Assembly (NCBI GenBank): GCA_947587115.1
Contig: CANPXY010000006.1
Location: forward strand, 1 to 30,959
Length of the DNA stretch: 30,959 bases
Direction: 5' to 3'
DNA from: an uncultured Bacilli bacterium
GTDB taxonomy: Bacteria; Bacillota_I; Bacilli_A; RF39; UBA660
The translations under genes and the position numbers were made by a program. Position 1 is the stretch's first letter, and each line of letters opens with the position of its first letter. Below, piece by piece: positions 1 through 8,550 of the stretch. The notes under the pieces are model-generated. The model was not told the origin of the DNA. It ran no database searches and worked only from the letters and a program-made list of their open reading frames with translations.

Positions 1-42
1 TAAAGTTTTATCTCGCATATTCATTATATCATTTTTTTCTTT

Positions 43-75
43 AAAAGAAAAGACCATTGACTTTGTCAACAGTCT
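43..75 (-). terminator. Rho-independent terminator of gap
   Basis: Reading leftward, an 11-bp stem with two G-U wobbles (51-61 against 65-75) closes on a 3-base loop and runs into a T-rich tract (complement of 43-50). It lies 38 bases after the gap stop codon, so it should end the gap transcript. Confidence 0.65.
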
Positions 76-120
76 GACACATAACTTATTTTAGAAAGTT
101 ATGTGTCTTTTATTATTTTT
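76..120 (+). terminator. Rightward-acting hairpin terminator
   Basis: A perfect 12-bp stem (76-87 with 96-107) and 8-base loop are followed on the + strand by a T-rich tract (108-120). The T tract is only on the + side, so it would stop transcripts entering from the left. On the minus strand it is a stem-loop without a U tract, directly before the gap terminator. Confidence 0.6.
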
Positions 121-1117
121 CCATCCAATACTTAGCCGTACGTACCATCTGGGTAGAATAGCCCATTTCATTATCGTACCATGCCACAACTTTAACGAGT
201 TGTTTGCCATCGACTTCAAGAACACTGGTACATTGTCCATCGACTAAAGCACCACAGTGACTACCGATAATGTCACTTGATACAACTGGATCCATAGTAA
301 ACAATAAAGTCTCATTCGTATGATTTTTTAAGACTTGATTGATTTCCTCTTCCGTTGTATTCTTTTTAAGTTCCAAAACTAAATCGATCACTGATCCTGT
401 TGGCACCGGAACACGCATCGCCGTTCCTTGTAATTTTCCATCTAAGTTTGGAAGAACTCTACCAATCGCACTGGCAGCACCCGTAGATGCTGGAATAATG
501 TTGGCTGCTGCTGCTCTTCCTCGGCGAGCATTGATTCCTTTTTTATGAGGTACATCCAACGTCGCTTGATCATTGGTATAAGCATGCACGGTCGTCATAT
601 AACCTTTTTCAATTCCAAATTCATTATCGAGTACCGCTAATACAGGAGCTAAGCAGTTGGTCGTACAACTTGCAGCCGAAACGATTTCTTCCTCGCCCGT
701 CAAAGTTTGTTCATTGACGTTATAGACGATGGTCTTTAAGTCTCCCTTGGCAGGGGCAGAAATAATTACTTTTTTAGCGCCTGCTTGAATGTGTGCCATC
801 GCTTTGTCTTTGTCTGTGAAAGCTCCCGTACACTCCATGACAACATCTACACCAAGATCTTTCCATGGTAAATTTGTTGGATCTTTTTCAGCAAAGATCG
901 CAATCTTACGATTTCCTACGATCAAATGACCGTCATCAAACGTGATTTCGTCGATTCGATAGTTCCGATGATTCGTATCGTATTTGAGCAGATAAGCAAG
1001 TTGTTCAGCCTCCGTCAAGTCGTTGATAGCAACAACTTCAAATTCTGCATCTTCTTCCATGAGACGAAAAACTAATCGTCCTATTCTTCCAAATCCATTA
1101 ATTGCTACTTTTATCAT
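113..1117 (-). CDS. gap: Glyceraldehyde-3-phosphate dehydrogenase
   Basis: Glycolytic enzyme that oxidises glyceraldehyde 3-phosphate to 1,3-bisphosphoglycerate with NAD in the cytoplasm. The 334-residue protein starts with the Rossmann motif INGFGRIGR (6-14), has ND at 32-33 for the NAD ribose, and the active-site segment ASCTTNC with catalytic Cys151. Length is normal for the family. I chose the ATG at 1117 rather than the one three codons upstream because the GAAAGG ribosome binding site then sits 9 bases away. The upstream kinase gene stops only about 35 bases before, so the two are probably co-transcribed. A terminator follows directly. Identification is secure; NAD rather than NADP use is inferred. 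Confidence 0.97.
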   Translation of the reverse strand: MIKVAINGFGRIGRLVFRLMEEDAEFEVVAINDLTEAEQLAYLLKYDTNHRNYRIDEITFDDGHLIVGNRKIAIFAEKDPTNLPWKDLGVDVVMECTGAFTDKDKAMAHIQAGAKKVIISAPAKGDLKTIVYNVNEQTLTGEEEIVSAASCTTNCLAPVLAVLDNEFGIEKGYMTTVHAYTNDQATLDVPHKKGINARRGRAAAANIIPASTGAASAIGRVLPNLDGKLQGTAMRVPVPTGSVIDLVLELKKNTTEEEINQVLKNHTNETLLFTMDPVVSSDIIGSHCGALVDGQCTSVLEVDGKQLVKVVAWYDNEMGYSTQMVRTAKYWMEK

Positions 1118-1151
1118 ATTTATCATCCTTTCTTTTTTATTGTATCAAACT

Positions 1152-2795
1152 CTAATCGTGGAAGCAACTACCACCAATGAATTCTCGTAAAATAGAGTCT
1201 TGCGGAATCGATTCTGATGGAATTGGCAAAAATACCCGCAAGAAATTGATGAGCCGTTTGGCTTCTTCATAGTGAACAGAAGAAGGCTCCACGGAATATA
1301 ATAATGGCTCTACATAGGTTTTTAATACGCCAAGTTCATAAATTAAAGCTGTATTGATGGTGAAATCCGCATCGTCTTGATAAGGGAAAATATACTCCTC
1401 TTCTCCTTCTCGGACATTGGGCCAGTTCTCTAATGTCGTCGCCACGTTGTAACCACGCGTACGATTATCTCGAATAATTCGACGTAAAAGTCGATTGTCT
1501 GTAGTCGAGATCCGATTGTGATGATCTATATTTAGTTCGGTAAGCGCTGAAAGATAAATCTTGCATTTCTTCTCTCTTGGAATATTGGTCAAAATGGAAC
1601 TGTTGAGGCCATGGATGCCTTCAATTAACAAAATGTCTTCTTGCCCTAATTGAACCTTTCTTTTATATTGTTTGGTTCCTAAAAGAAAATTATACGTCGG
1701 AACCGTCACTTCTTCGTTTTTGAGGATGCGCTCTACTTGATCGTTAAACAACTCCAAATCAAGAGCAGCTGGACTTTCATAATCATAGTCCCCATCTTCA
1801 TCTATTGGCGTTTCTTGTCGTTCGACAAAGTAATCGTCCATCGATAACATCTTAGGATTGAGCCCAAAACTTCTCAAATACATACACAATTTATTCGTTG
1901 TTGTCGTTTTGCCAGAAGAAGAAGGACCTGCTAGCAAAATTACTTTGATGGTGTCTTTCTTTTCGTAGATCTGTCTTGCCACTTGTAAAAGTCGTTGGCT
2001 CTGAAGCGTTTCATCAATTCGAATCAAGTCTTCAATATGACCATTTGAGACCACATGATTGAGATCAACAACATTTTGTATTTTCATCACTTTCGCCCAA
2101 TTACGGCATTCTTGAAACACCTCAAACATATGTGGATGGTGCGTATATTCTTTAATTTCATCATGTTGATATACGGTTGGAAAACGTAATACGTAACCAC
2201 TTGGACCTAGAAATGTGAGTTCAAAATGGCTAAGCGCTTTGGTATCATGTGGCATATAGTTATAAAAATAGTTGTACATATTGCCTAAGCGATATAAAGT
2301 GATGTAGGTATTGGTATTATATTTGATAATTCCTGCTTTGACAGGATCGTTCATTTTCATAAAATAATCGATGGCATCGAGTCTTGCAACATTTACTTTG
2401 GCGAATTCTAAATCTTGTTCGACGATTTCACGCATCTTTTGCTCGAGTGCTTTTAGTTTTTCCTCTGTCAATTCAAAATTGGTCTCAATATAGATTCCTT
2501 TATCGATCGAATGCTGCACCGTAATATCCGCTTGACTACCAAAAAGTTGTTTGACGGCGAACAAATTCAAAAAAGTTAAACCACTCACATAAATGCGATT
2601 TCCTATTCTTGAAGTTAAATCAAAGAACGTAACATCTGAAGGCTCCATGATCTGTTCGTGAAGTTCTAAAAATGAATCGTTTACTTTGGCAATGACGATG
2701 GGATAAGCAAATTGATCTTGATAGGCTCTTGATAATTCAAAGAGACTGATGCCCTTGGGAACTTCTCTTTCCTCGTTCATTACGATTATTTTCAT
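1152..2795 (-). CDS. Nucleoside kinase with TGS-like N-terminal domain (uridine kinase family)
   Basis: About 547 residues. The first 60 resemble the TGS/ubiquitin-like domain of threonyl-tRNA synthetase, the middle resembles its second additional domain, and the C-terminal half is a phosphoribulokinase/uridine kinase-type P-loop kinase with the Walker A motif AGPSSSGKTTTT near residue 290. Members are annotated as uridine kinase or nucleoside kinase; the physiological substrate of this fused form is uncertain. The start is ambiguous: a GTG/ATG pair 7 and 6 codons upstream (to 2816) is possible, and no candidate has a strong ribosome binding site, so I chose the ATG that begins the TGS fold (MKIIVMNEE). 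It is divergent from clpP and precedes gap. Confidence 0.85.
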   Translation of the reverse strand: MKIIVMNEEREVPKGISLFELSRAYQDQFAYPIVIAKVNDSFLELHEQIMEPSDVTFFDLTSRIGNRIYVSGLTFLNLFAVKQLFGSQADITVQHSIDKGIYIETNFELTEEKLKALEQKMREIVEQDLEFAKVNVARLDAIDYFMKMNDPVKAGIIKYNTNTYITLYRLGNMYNYFYNYMPHDTKALSHFELTFLGPSGYVLRFPTVYQHDEIKEYTHHPHMFEVFQECRNWAKVMKIQNVVDLNHVVSNGHIEDLIRIDETLQSQRLLQVARQIYEKKDTIKVILLAGPSSSGKTTTTNKLCMYLRSFGLNPKMLSMDDYFVERQETPIDEDGDYDYESPAALDLELFNDQVERILKNEEVTVPTYNFLLGTKQYKRKVQLGQEDILLIEGIHGLNSSILTNIPREKKCKIYLSALTELNIDHHNRISTTDNRLLRRIIRDNRTRGYNVATTLENWPNVREGEEEYIFPYQDDADFTINTALIYELGVLKTYVEPLLYSVEPSSVHYEEAKRLINFLRVFLPIPSESIPQDSILREFIGGSCFHD

Positions 2796-2915
2796 TGTTT
2801 CAATCACACACATCACCCAATCTTATCTTATACATTTTTATTGTATCATATTTTGCCGAAATATTATATGCATAAAAACACCATTTTTTCCCTAATATAG
2901 TTATAGGTGAAGAAA

Positions 2916-3500
2916 ATGAGTTTAGTACCAGTAATTGTCGAAAAAGAAAGTAATGGAGAACGCAGTTATGATATTTTTTCTAGGTTGTTAAAGGACCGTA
3001 TCATCTTATTGAGTGGTGAAATTGATGATGCGCTTGCCAATGTGGTCGTCGCACAGCTATTATATTTAGATTCGATCAATCATAATGATATCAGCATCTA
3101 TATCAATTCTCCGGGCGGATCGATCACCGCAGGGATGGCCATCTATGATACGATGAATTTTGTCAAAAGCAACGTATCTACCATCTGTGTTGGAATGGCA
3201 GCATCGATGGGGGCATTCCTACTTTCTTGTGGAGAAAAAGGAAAGCGTTTTGCGCTGCCCAATGCCGAAGTGATGATCCACCAACCTTTAGGAGGAGCCC
3301 AAGGGCAAGCCACCGAAATCAAAATTGCTGCGGAACGAATTTTAAAACTGAAAGATAAGTTGAATCATATCTTAGCTGATAATACATCTCAAGACTTATC
3401 AACGATCGAGATCGATACAGAGCGCGACCATTTTTTAGATGCCGAAGAAGCTTTAAAATATGGCTTAATCGACAAGATCATCAACAAAAATAAACATTAA
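2916..3500 (+). CDS. clpP: ATP-dependent Clp protease proteolytic subunit
   Basis: Serine peptidase that forms the double-heptamer chamber of ClpXP/ClpCP in cytoplasmic protein quality control. The 194-residue protein has the full catalytic triad at canonical positions: Ser97 in GMAASMG, His122 in MIHQP and Asp171 in ERD. The oxyanion-forming NSPGGS segment is at 64-69. The ATG at 2916 is preferred over the in-frame GTG at 2907 because AGGTGA lies 5 bases upstream of it. It is monocistronic, divergent from the nucleoside kinase, and ends at a strong hairpin. I saw no clear CtsR operator in the 110-base upstream gap. Confidence 0.97.
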   Translation: MSLVPVIVEKESNGERSYDIFSRLLKDRIILLSGEIDDALANVVVAQLLYLDSINHNDISIYINSPGGSITAGMAIYDTMNFVKSNVSTICVGMAASMGAFLLSCGEKGKRFALPNAEVMIHQPLGGAQGQATEIKIAAERILKLKDKLNHILADNTSQDLSTIEIDTERDHFLDAEEALKYGLIDKIINKNKH

Positions 3501-3514
3501 GTTCTTTTTACAAC

Positions 3515-3542
3515 AAAAAATCAAGGAATCACTTGGTTTTTT
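3515..3542. terminator. Bidirectional terminator between clpP and the DUF1848 gene
   Basis: An 11-bp stem (3515-3525 with 3532-3542, one G-U wobble) and 6-base loop, with A-rich and T-rich flanks inside the stem, so it can act on both converging transcripts. Confidence 0.75.
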
Positions 3543-3544
3543 CT

Positions 3545-4423
3545 TTATTGAATCCGTTCCTTGATTTGATCATCTTTTTCGATCGTACCAATCAAAAGTG
3601 ACGAAGCATCGTCATGATGCGCACAGTTCATTTCAATTTGGTCTTCATCGTAATTGGCATAACAATATTTACAGTAATGTTTACAAGAATTATAAGCACC
3701 AATATCGACCATATTGACACAGGAGCACTTCCTCGCTGTCCAGTTTTTATAAGTCTTGCCCGTCAGTTGATAAGCATACGCATGCGATAGACACGCGTCC
3801 ACTTTAAAACCGTATTCTTTTAAATTCCGTTCTTCTAAGCAAGTTTGGACACTCATTCCATGTTTTTTGGCACTTTTACTGAAATGGATCCCAATTTCCC
3901 GGTAATCTTCTTCGGTAAAAGGTCTTTTCTTCAAGATCTTTTGATTCTTACGGACGTTTTTATAATCGTCAATAAAAGATACGATGATGTGCTGGACATA
4001 GCCTTCTAATAACGTACACATTCTATCAAACGCTTTGACGTGATACGCTATATTATATTTTTCACTCAAGAAGATGGGGTCATAGCGAATAAAGAGATGT
4101 TCGCTCCCAATGATCGATGATAATTTTTTTATGGCTTCTACCAGTTCTTTCTTGGAAGGAACTCCTACTTCAATATCGTTTTTATAAGGCGTCAAAGTCA
4201 CATGAAAAAGAATTGGCTGTTTAATCTCTTGAAGATGGTCCAATATTGGAAGGGGATTTTTAGTACAGAATAAGATCGCATCCACATTTTCAAAATGAAT
4301 TCGACTGACAAGTTTCGGGTTAAAGGGATTTCGCACATCGACAAAACCAGCCCGATAACGATTCATAAACCAATCTGTGTAAAAGGCAACAATATCTGTT
4401 CTACCACTAACATTTAAAATCAT
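3545..4423 (-). CDS. DUF1848 family protein, radical-SAM-like cysteine-rich
   Basis: 292 residues that begin with the typical DUF1848 opening (SGRTDIVAFYTDWF) followed by GFVDVRNPFNPK. The C-terminal third carries a dense cysteine cluster with CSC, then CKHYCKYC (about residues 231-255), which probably binds an iron-sulfur cluster or other metal. No experimentally defined function is known to me for the family; a radical SAM-related activity is inferred from the CxxxCxxC arrangement. It is the last gene of the yvcK-whiA operon (16 bases after whiA). The ATG at 4423 has a weak GAGAAG ribosome binding site. Confidence 0.85.
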   Translation of the reverse strand: MILNVSGRTDIVAFYTDWFMNRYRAGFVDVRNPFNPKLVSRIHFENVDAILFCTKNPLPILDHLQEIKQPILFHVTLTPYKNDIEVGVPSKKELVEAIKKLSSIIGSEHLFIRYDPIFLSEKYNIAYHVKAFDRMCTLLEGYVQHIIVSFIDDYKNVRKNQKILKKRPFTEEDYREIGIHFSKSAKKHGMSVQTCLEERNLKEYGFKVDACLSHAYAYQLTGKTYKNWTARKCSCVNMVDIGAYNSCKHYCKYCYANYDEDQIEMNCAHHDDASSLLIGTIEKDDQIKERIQ

Positions 4424-4439
4424 AGTTCATCTTCTCGAT

Positions 4440-5372
4440 CTATTTGATTTCTTTAAATTTTAAGGCCAATTCTTTAATCTTGCGAAAGCGATGATTAAGT
4501 CCAGATTTGGTAATTTTTTTACCGGTCTCTAGAGAAATAATTTCACTTAATTCTTGAAGTGATGCTTCTGGATATTTTACTCTATAGTCTAAGGCTTCTT
4601 GGGTTTTCTCATCTAAGAGATCAATCCCGACATTTTCCCTTAAGATCTCAATATATTTCATCTGTTCACTGGCGGTTTGAATGACCTTATCCATATTCGC
4701 TTGTTCACAATTATTAAGACGATTCGTTCGATTTTTTTGGTCATGATAAACTCTCACATCTTCAAAGTACATCACGGCATTATAAGCTTTGATCAATTTT
4801 AAGAAGTCGCTGATCTTTTCTGCTTCTTTTAGATAGATCATATACCCTTTATCGCGATTTAATAGTTTGGCATTTAAATCGAAAATATTGAGAAGTTTCT
4901 GAACAAATACCGCTTCGCCTGGATCATCAATTAATAATTCCATATGATATCTTGAAGTTTTAGGATCATTGATACTTCCCTGTGATAGAAAGCAACCTCG
5001 TAGGTAAGCGCGAATTTCTTCGTTAGCTCCCACGATATAGGATTCAGGTGCACTGCGGCGGCAACCATGTTCATCATTAAAAGATAGATCTTGTAAAATC
5101 ATCGCTACCTTGTCTTCGATCGACAAAAGATATAGTGGACTACGATGAAAAGCTGTATTTTCTTTTGTTTCGACGTGTACGAAAACCTCATAAATTTTAG
5201 TGAGCATCGTACTGATCTTTTCAGAAATTACCGCATTTTCAGTAGTTAAAAGAATTTTTCCATCCACAATGGTCGCATTGTTCCTAATAAAACCAGATAA
5301 TTCGGCCAACTGTTCCGTTTCCGTCATCTCGATTAAAGCAATTTCATTTTTAATTTTGGTCGTAAAAGACAT
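4440..5372 (-). CDS. whiA: DNA-binding protein WhiA
   Basis: 310 residues. The N-terminal two thirds match the degenerate LAGLIDADG homing-endonuclease-like fold of WhiA, including the GCRRSAPESYIVGAN segment and LRGCFLSQGSI. The C-terminal helix-turn-helix holds YPEASLQELSEII and KSGLNHRFRKI. In Firmicutes WhiA is a nucleoid-associated factor linked to cell division and chromosome segregation; in actinomycetes it controls sporulation genes. It begins one base after yvcK stops, the usual yvcK-whiA coupling. Confidence 0.95.
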   Translation of the reverse strand: MSFTTKIKNEIALIEMTETEQLAELSGFIRNNATIVDGKILLTTENAVISEKISTMLTKIYEVFVHVETKENTAFHRSPLYLLSIEDKVAMILQDLSFNDEHGCRRSAPESYIVGANEEIRAYLRGCFLSQGSINDPKTSRYHMELLIDDPGEAVFVQKLLNIFDLNAKLLNRDKGYMIYLKEAEKISDFLKLIKAYNAVMYFEDVRVYHDQKNRTNRLNNCEQANMDKVIQTASEQMKYIEILRENVGIDLLDEKTQEALDYRVKYPEASLQELSEIISLETGKKITKSGLNHRFRKIKELALKFKEIK

Positions 5373-5373
5373 A

Positions 5374-6330
5374 TTAATCCCTCATTAAATAAGCAAAAAT
5401 AAGACTGCTTAATTTTAGACTGTTGTGTTTTAGTGTCCCATCTTCTGCGACGATAAGAAGATCATCTTCTATTAATTCGACATGCATTTCAGATAATTCT
5501 TTGCGGTCAATAAAAACGGGATCTTTTTGTTCTTTTGTTTCATATTTTTTGGCCATCGCTTCATCAATTTTAGAATTACTTGCAACCACGATTCCAATTT
5601 TCTTTTTGCCTAGATAGTTATTTAACATGCGCACATGATCACTGACTCCAAAATGATCGGTTTCCCCTGGCTGTGTCATGGCGTTGCACAAATACATAAC
5701 AGACGCTTTACTCTTGTCGATGGCATCGATAATCTCTGGACAGATGAGATGGGGAATAATACTAGTAACTAGACTTCCCATACTCAGTATGACAAGATCG
5801 GCATCGATAATGGCATCCACTGCCTCTTGCGTAACGATTGGATTTTCTTTATAAAAAATGCGTTTGAACTCTTGATGGCTCGAGGTAATCTCGGATTCGC
5901 CTTCGATGATTTCTCCATCGGTCGTCTCTCCCATCAAAGTTAATTTGCAATCTTCTGTAATCGGCAATACTTTGTGTTTCACATCGAGGAGTTTGCTGAG
6001 TGCCGCGATGGAATCTTTGAGACTTCCTGTAATCTCTAACATTGCGGTCAAGATTAAGTTTCCTAGCGCATGGCCATTAAGATCACTGGAAGTATTGAAA
6101 CGATATTCCATCATCGTCTTAATTTCAGGATCAATACTCGATAGATTTGTAATTACTTTGCGAATATCTCCAACTGCTGGAATATTGAACTCTTTTCTTA
6201 AAACCCCAGTAGATTTTCCATTGTCCGCAACCGTGATGATCGCAGTAATTTCTAATGGGAAGTCTTTAAGACCTTTCAATAGAAAAGAAATTCCAGTTCC
6301 TCCTCCAAGAACAACAACTTTTTTATGCAT
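5374..6330 (-). CDS. yvcK: Gluconeogenesis factor YvcK (CofD-like)
   Basis: 318 residues of the UPF0052/CofD-like family. The N-terminal nucleotide-binding segment GGGTGISFLLKGLK (9-22) is intact. The next conserved block reads TVADNGKSTG where most relatives have a DDGGSSG-type sequence, a modest departure. Family members bind UDP-sugars and are needed for growth on gluconeogenic carbon and for proper cell-wall synthesis in Bacillus. The start has AAGGTGA a few bases upstream. The usual upstream partner rapZ (yvcJ) is not here; trxB and its terminator precede instead. Confidence 0.93.
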   Translation of the reverse strand: MHKKVVVLGGGTGISFLLKGLKDFPLEITAIITVADNGKSTGVLRKEFNIPAVGDIRKVITNLSSIDPEIKTMMEYRFNTSSDLNGHALGNLILTAMLEITGSLKDSIAALSKLLDVKHKVLPITEDCKLTLMGETTDGEIIEGESEITSSHQEFKRIFYKENPIVTQEAVDAIIDADLVILSMGSLVTSIIPHLICPEIIDAIDKSKASVMYLCNAMTQPGETDHFGVSDHVRMLNNYLGKKKIGIVVASNSKIDEAMAKKYETKEQKDPVFIDRKELSEMHVELIEDDLLIVAEDGTLKHNSLKLSSLIFAYLMRD

Positions 6331-6350
6331 TCATTCACCTTCTTTATTAC

Positions 6351-6356
6351 ATTATA
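6351..6356 (-). promoter_or_regulatory. Candidate -10 box for yvcK-whiA operon
   Basis: TATAAT lies 21 bases upstream of the yvcK ATG and just after the trxB terminator, where an operon promoter is expected. I see no convincing -35 at the right spacing. Confidence 0.35.
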
Positions 6357-6388
6357 CTATAAACAAATGAAAAAAAATGAAAAAATTC

Positions 6389-6411
6389 AAAAAAAGCACC
6401 TATCGAGTGCT
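6389..6411 (-). terminator. Terminator of the uvrA-lgt-trxB operon
   Basis: AGCAC/GTGCT stem (6395-6399 with 6407-6411) and 7-base loop, followed leftward by seven or more T. It overlaps the trxB stop codon. Confidence 0.7.
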
Positions 6412-7323
6412 CTCTAAATCTTTAATACAGCTCGTCGCAGCAATCGCTCCATCACTTGTAGCAGTTACTATTTGATAAAGTTCTTTTTTGATGACGTCTC
6501 CTGCCGCATAGATCATAGGTTTCTCAGTGCGCATTGTGGCATCTACTTGGATATAGCCGGCTTCATCTAGAATACCAAGATTTTTAAATGCATCTGTATT
6601 AGGAATCGATCCAATATAGAGAAAACATCCATCCACTTTCAGTTTCTTGGTTTTATCCGTCTGATTCTGTTTTAAGACTACTCCGGACAGTTTTTCATCC
6701 GTTTCTAAAAATTTCTCCACTTCTGTAGAAAACATCACTTTAATATTTTTGCGTTGATTTACTTGATCGACTAGATACTGTTGGGCAGTAAATTGGTCTT
6801 TGCGATGAATGAGCGTCACTTTTTTACAGATGCTAGATAAATAAAGTGCTTCTTCTAGGGCACTGTTGCCACCACCAACAACGAGGACATTTTTTCCTTT
6901 ATAGAGCGGTCCATCACAAATTGCACACCAGCTGATGCCTCGACCTGATAGCTTTTCTTCTAAGGGGAGATTTAATTTTCTTGGGCTTCTTCCCATTGCT
7001 AAAATAACCGCTTTACAAGTAAGATCTTTATCGGCAGTTTTGACGATCTTGTAATCTTGGTGATCGATGATTTCTGATACTTCTCCATATTGATAAGGAA
7101 TTCCTAAATTCTGCACTTGATCGTACATCTGAATCGCAAGATCTGGTCCAGTAATCTTAAAGAATCCTGGATAGTTTTCAACCGTTGAAGTTTTGGTAAT
7201 TTGACCACCGGGTGCTCCACGTTCAATTAGACAACAGCTTTTATTGGCGCGTTTTAAATAGATGGCTGCACTCATTCCAGCAACTCCTGCACCGACAATA
7301 ACGACATCAAAATTGAGTTTCAT
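6400..7323 (-). CDS. trxB: Thioredoxin-disulfide reductase
   Basis: 307-residue flavoprotein that passes electrons from NADPH through FAD to thioredoxin. It has the FAD motif GAGVAG (11-16), the redox pair C133-A-I-C136 in WCAICDGP, the nucleotide motif GGGNSALEEA, and HRKDQF, close to the HRRxxF NADPH-phosphate signature. The second FAD motif is in YAAGDV near the C-terminus. I start at 7323 because GAGGAG lies 7 bases upstream; an in-frame ATG ten codons earlier lies inside lgt and is less likely. The gene overlaps the end of lgt by 17 bases, so it is translationally linked. Confidence 0.95.
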   Translation of the reverse strand: MKLNFDVVIVGAGVAGMSAAIYLKRANKSCCLIERGAPGGQITKTSTVENYPGFFKITGPDLAIQMYDQVQNLGIPYQYGEVSEIIDHQDYKIVKTADKDLTCKAVILAMGRSPRKLNLPLEEKLSGRGISWCAICDGPLYKGKNVLVVGGGNSALEEALYLSSICKKVTLIHRKDQFTAQQYLVDQVNQRKNIKVMFSTEVEKFLETDEKLSGVVLKQNQTDKTKKLKVDGCFLYIGSIPNTDAFKNLGILDEAGYIQVDATMRTEKPMIYAAGDVIKKELYQIVTATSDGAIAATSCIKDLESTR

Positions 7324-8119
7324 TCGGCTTCTCCTCTCGATATAAATTTTCAAATCTAGAACCTCGTTTGGGAAGGATCACCAATAGGAGTCCAACAATA
7401 AATAAGAGCATGGATACCAGCTGCGCAACCTTGAAATTTCCTAACATTAAGCTATCGCTACGGAATCCTTCAATGAAATAGCGACCAACGGAATACCATA
7501 TGAGATAGAATCCCGTCAATTGGCCATTTTTTAAATACTTATAACGACGGATCATGAGCAGTGCTAAAAAGCCAAAAAAGTCCCAAAGTGATTCATAGAG
7601 AAACGTCGGTTGGCGATAGGCGCCATCAATAAACATCTGATCAATAACAAAGCGAGGAACTTTTGCAGATAAAAGCGCTGCTTCCGTGGTAACTTGGCCA
7701 AAAGCTTCTTGGTTAAAGAAATTGCCCCATCTACCTATCGCTTGCCCTAAGATTAATCCAACGACTAATATATCTAATATTTTGATCGGTTTCATTTTAT
7801 ATTTTCTGGTGTAGATGATCGTAAATAAACCAGCAAACAAAATGCCGCCATGAATCGCTAGACCGCCATTCCATACTTCTAATATTTCGATGGGGTTTTG
7901 TAAATAGTAATCTAAATTGAAGGCTACATAATATAGTCGTGCCCCAATAAATCCTAAAATGATTCCATAGAAGACAAGATTGAAGAAGAAGTCTTGATTG
8001 ATCTTCTTACGTTTGACTTCGAGATAACAGACCGCGATTGCCATCAAGATTCCAAGAAAGATCATGATCGAATACCAGTAAATTTGAATAAATCCTAAAT
8101 CGACTGCGACCCTACTCAT
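7307..8119 (-). CDS. lgt: Prolipoprotein diacylglyceryl transferase
   Basis: 270-residue polytopic membrane enzyme that transfers diacylglycerol from phosphatidylglycerol to the lipobox cysteine of prelipoproteins. It has about seven hydrophobic segments, the conserved AIHGGI motif and the family signature GRWGNFFNQEAFG. The start has GAGGAG nine bases upstream and overlaps the end of the preceding membrane-protein gene by 8 bases. The partner enzyme gene lspA seems to survive only as a stub elsewhere in the window (17.5 kb), so a functional lspA should be at another locus. Confidence 0.95.
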   Translation of the reverse strand: MSRVAVDLGFIQIYWYSIMIFLGILMAIAVCYLEVKRKKINQDFFFNLVFYGIILGFIGARLYYVAFNLDYYLQNPIEILEVWNGGLAIHGGILFAGLFTIIYTRKYKMKPIKILDILVVGLILGQAIGRWGNFFNQEAFGQVTTEAALLSAKVPRFVIDQMFIDGAYRQPTFLYESLWDFFGFLALLMIRRYKYLKNGQLTGFYLIWYSVGRYFIEGFRSDSLMLGNFKVAQLVSMLLFIVGLLLVILPKRGSRFENLYREEKPNETQF

Positions 8120-8540
8120 GTTGGAATCTCCTCAAGATCGGTTTGATGATCAAACCTTCTACAAGAATGTTCATGATCGCAATTAAAATCGCAATAATAA
8201 ACGCAATCCAAATGTTTTCAAGATTGAAGTGACTTCCTAAAATCCAATCGGTAAGTTTTAAGATAAATAAATTGATACATGGATAAAAAAGACCTAAAGT
8301 AACACCTGTAATCGGGATTGTCAAAGTTACAAGAATTGGTTTGATCGTCTTATTTAAGATCGAAATAATAAGAACCGCGATCAAGCCATAGAGTCCATAG
8401 TAACTCATATCGACGTAGAAGGAATCAAAAAAGGTTGAAACTCCTAAAAAGACCAAAGTATATAAAACTAAATAAAGTAGCCACTCAAGACCTTGATTGA
8501 TCCTTGCTTTGTGATCTTTTCCAATTGTTACAACTTTCAT
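8112..8540 (-). CDS. Phage-holin-4-superfamily membrane protein (YvlD-like)
   Basis: 142 residues with four hydrophobic segments and the conserved NKTIKPILVTLTIPIT loop, typical of the PF04020 group that includes Bacillus YvlD. Despite the family name this is a chromosomal housekeeping-type membrane protein, not a prophage gene. The ATG at 8540 has GAGGTGA five bases upstream; an upstream GTG at 8549 is less likely. It sits between uvrA and lgt in one packed operon. Function is unknown; envelope-stress roles are reported for relatives. Confidence 0.85.
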   Translation of the reverse strand: MKVVTIGKDHKARINQGLEWLLYLVLYTLVFLGVSTFFDSFYVDMSYYGLYGLIAVLIISILNKTIKPILVTLTIPITGVTLGLFYPCINLFILKLTDWILGSHFNLENIWIAFIIAILIAIMNILVEGLIIKPILRRFQHE

Positions 8541-8550
8541 TTTTCTCACC

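Noticed and set aside
1..24. Possible first codons of a leftward gene (ATG at 24 or 18, reading MNMRDKTL) running off the left edge
   Set aside because: Only eight codons are visible, there is no clear ribosome binding site, and a terminator lies just upstream. It might be the start of a neighbouring glycolytic gene, but cannot be supported.
8112..8540. Phage holin as a sign of a prophage
   Set aside because: The family name is historical; the gene sits in a packed housekeeping operon with uvrA and lgt and no phage genes are near.
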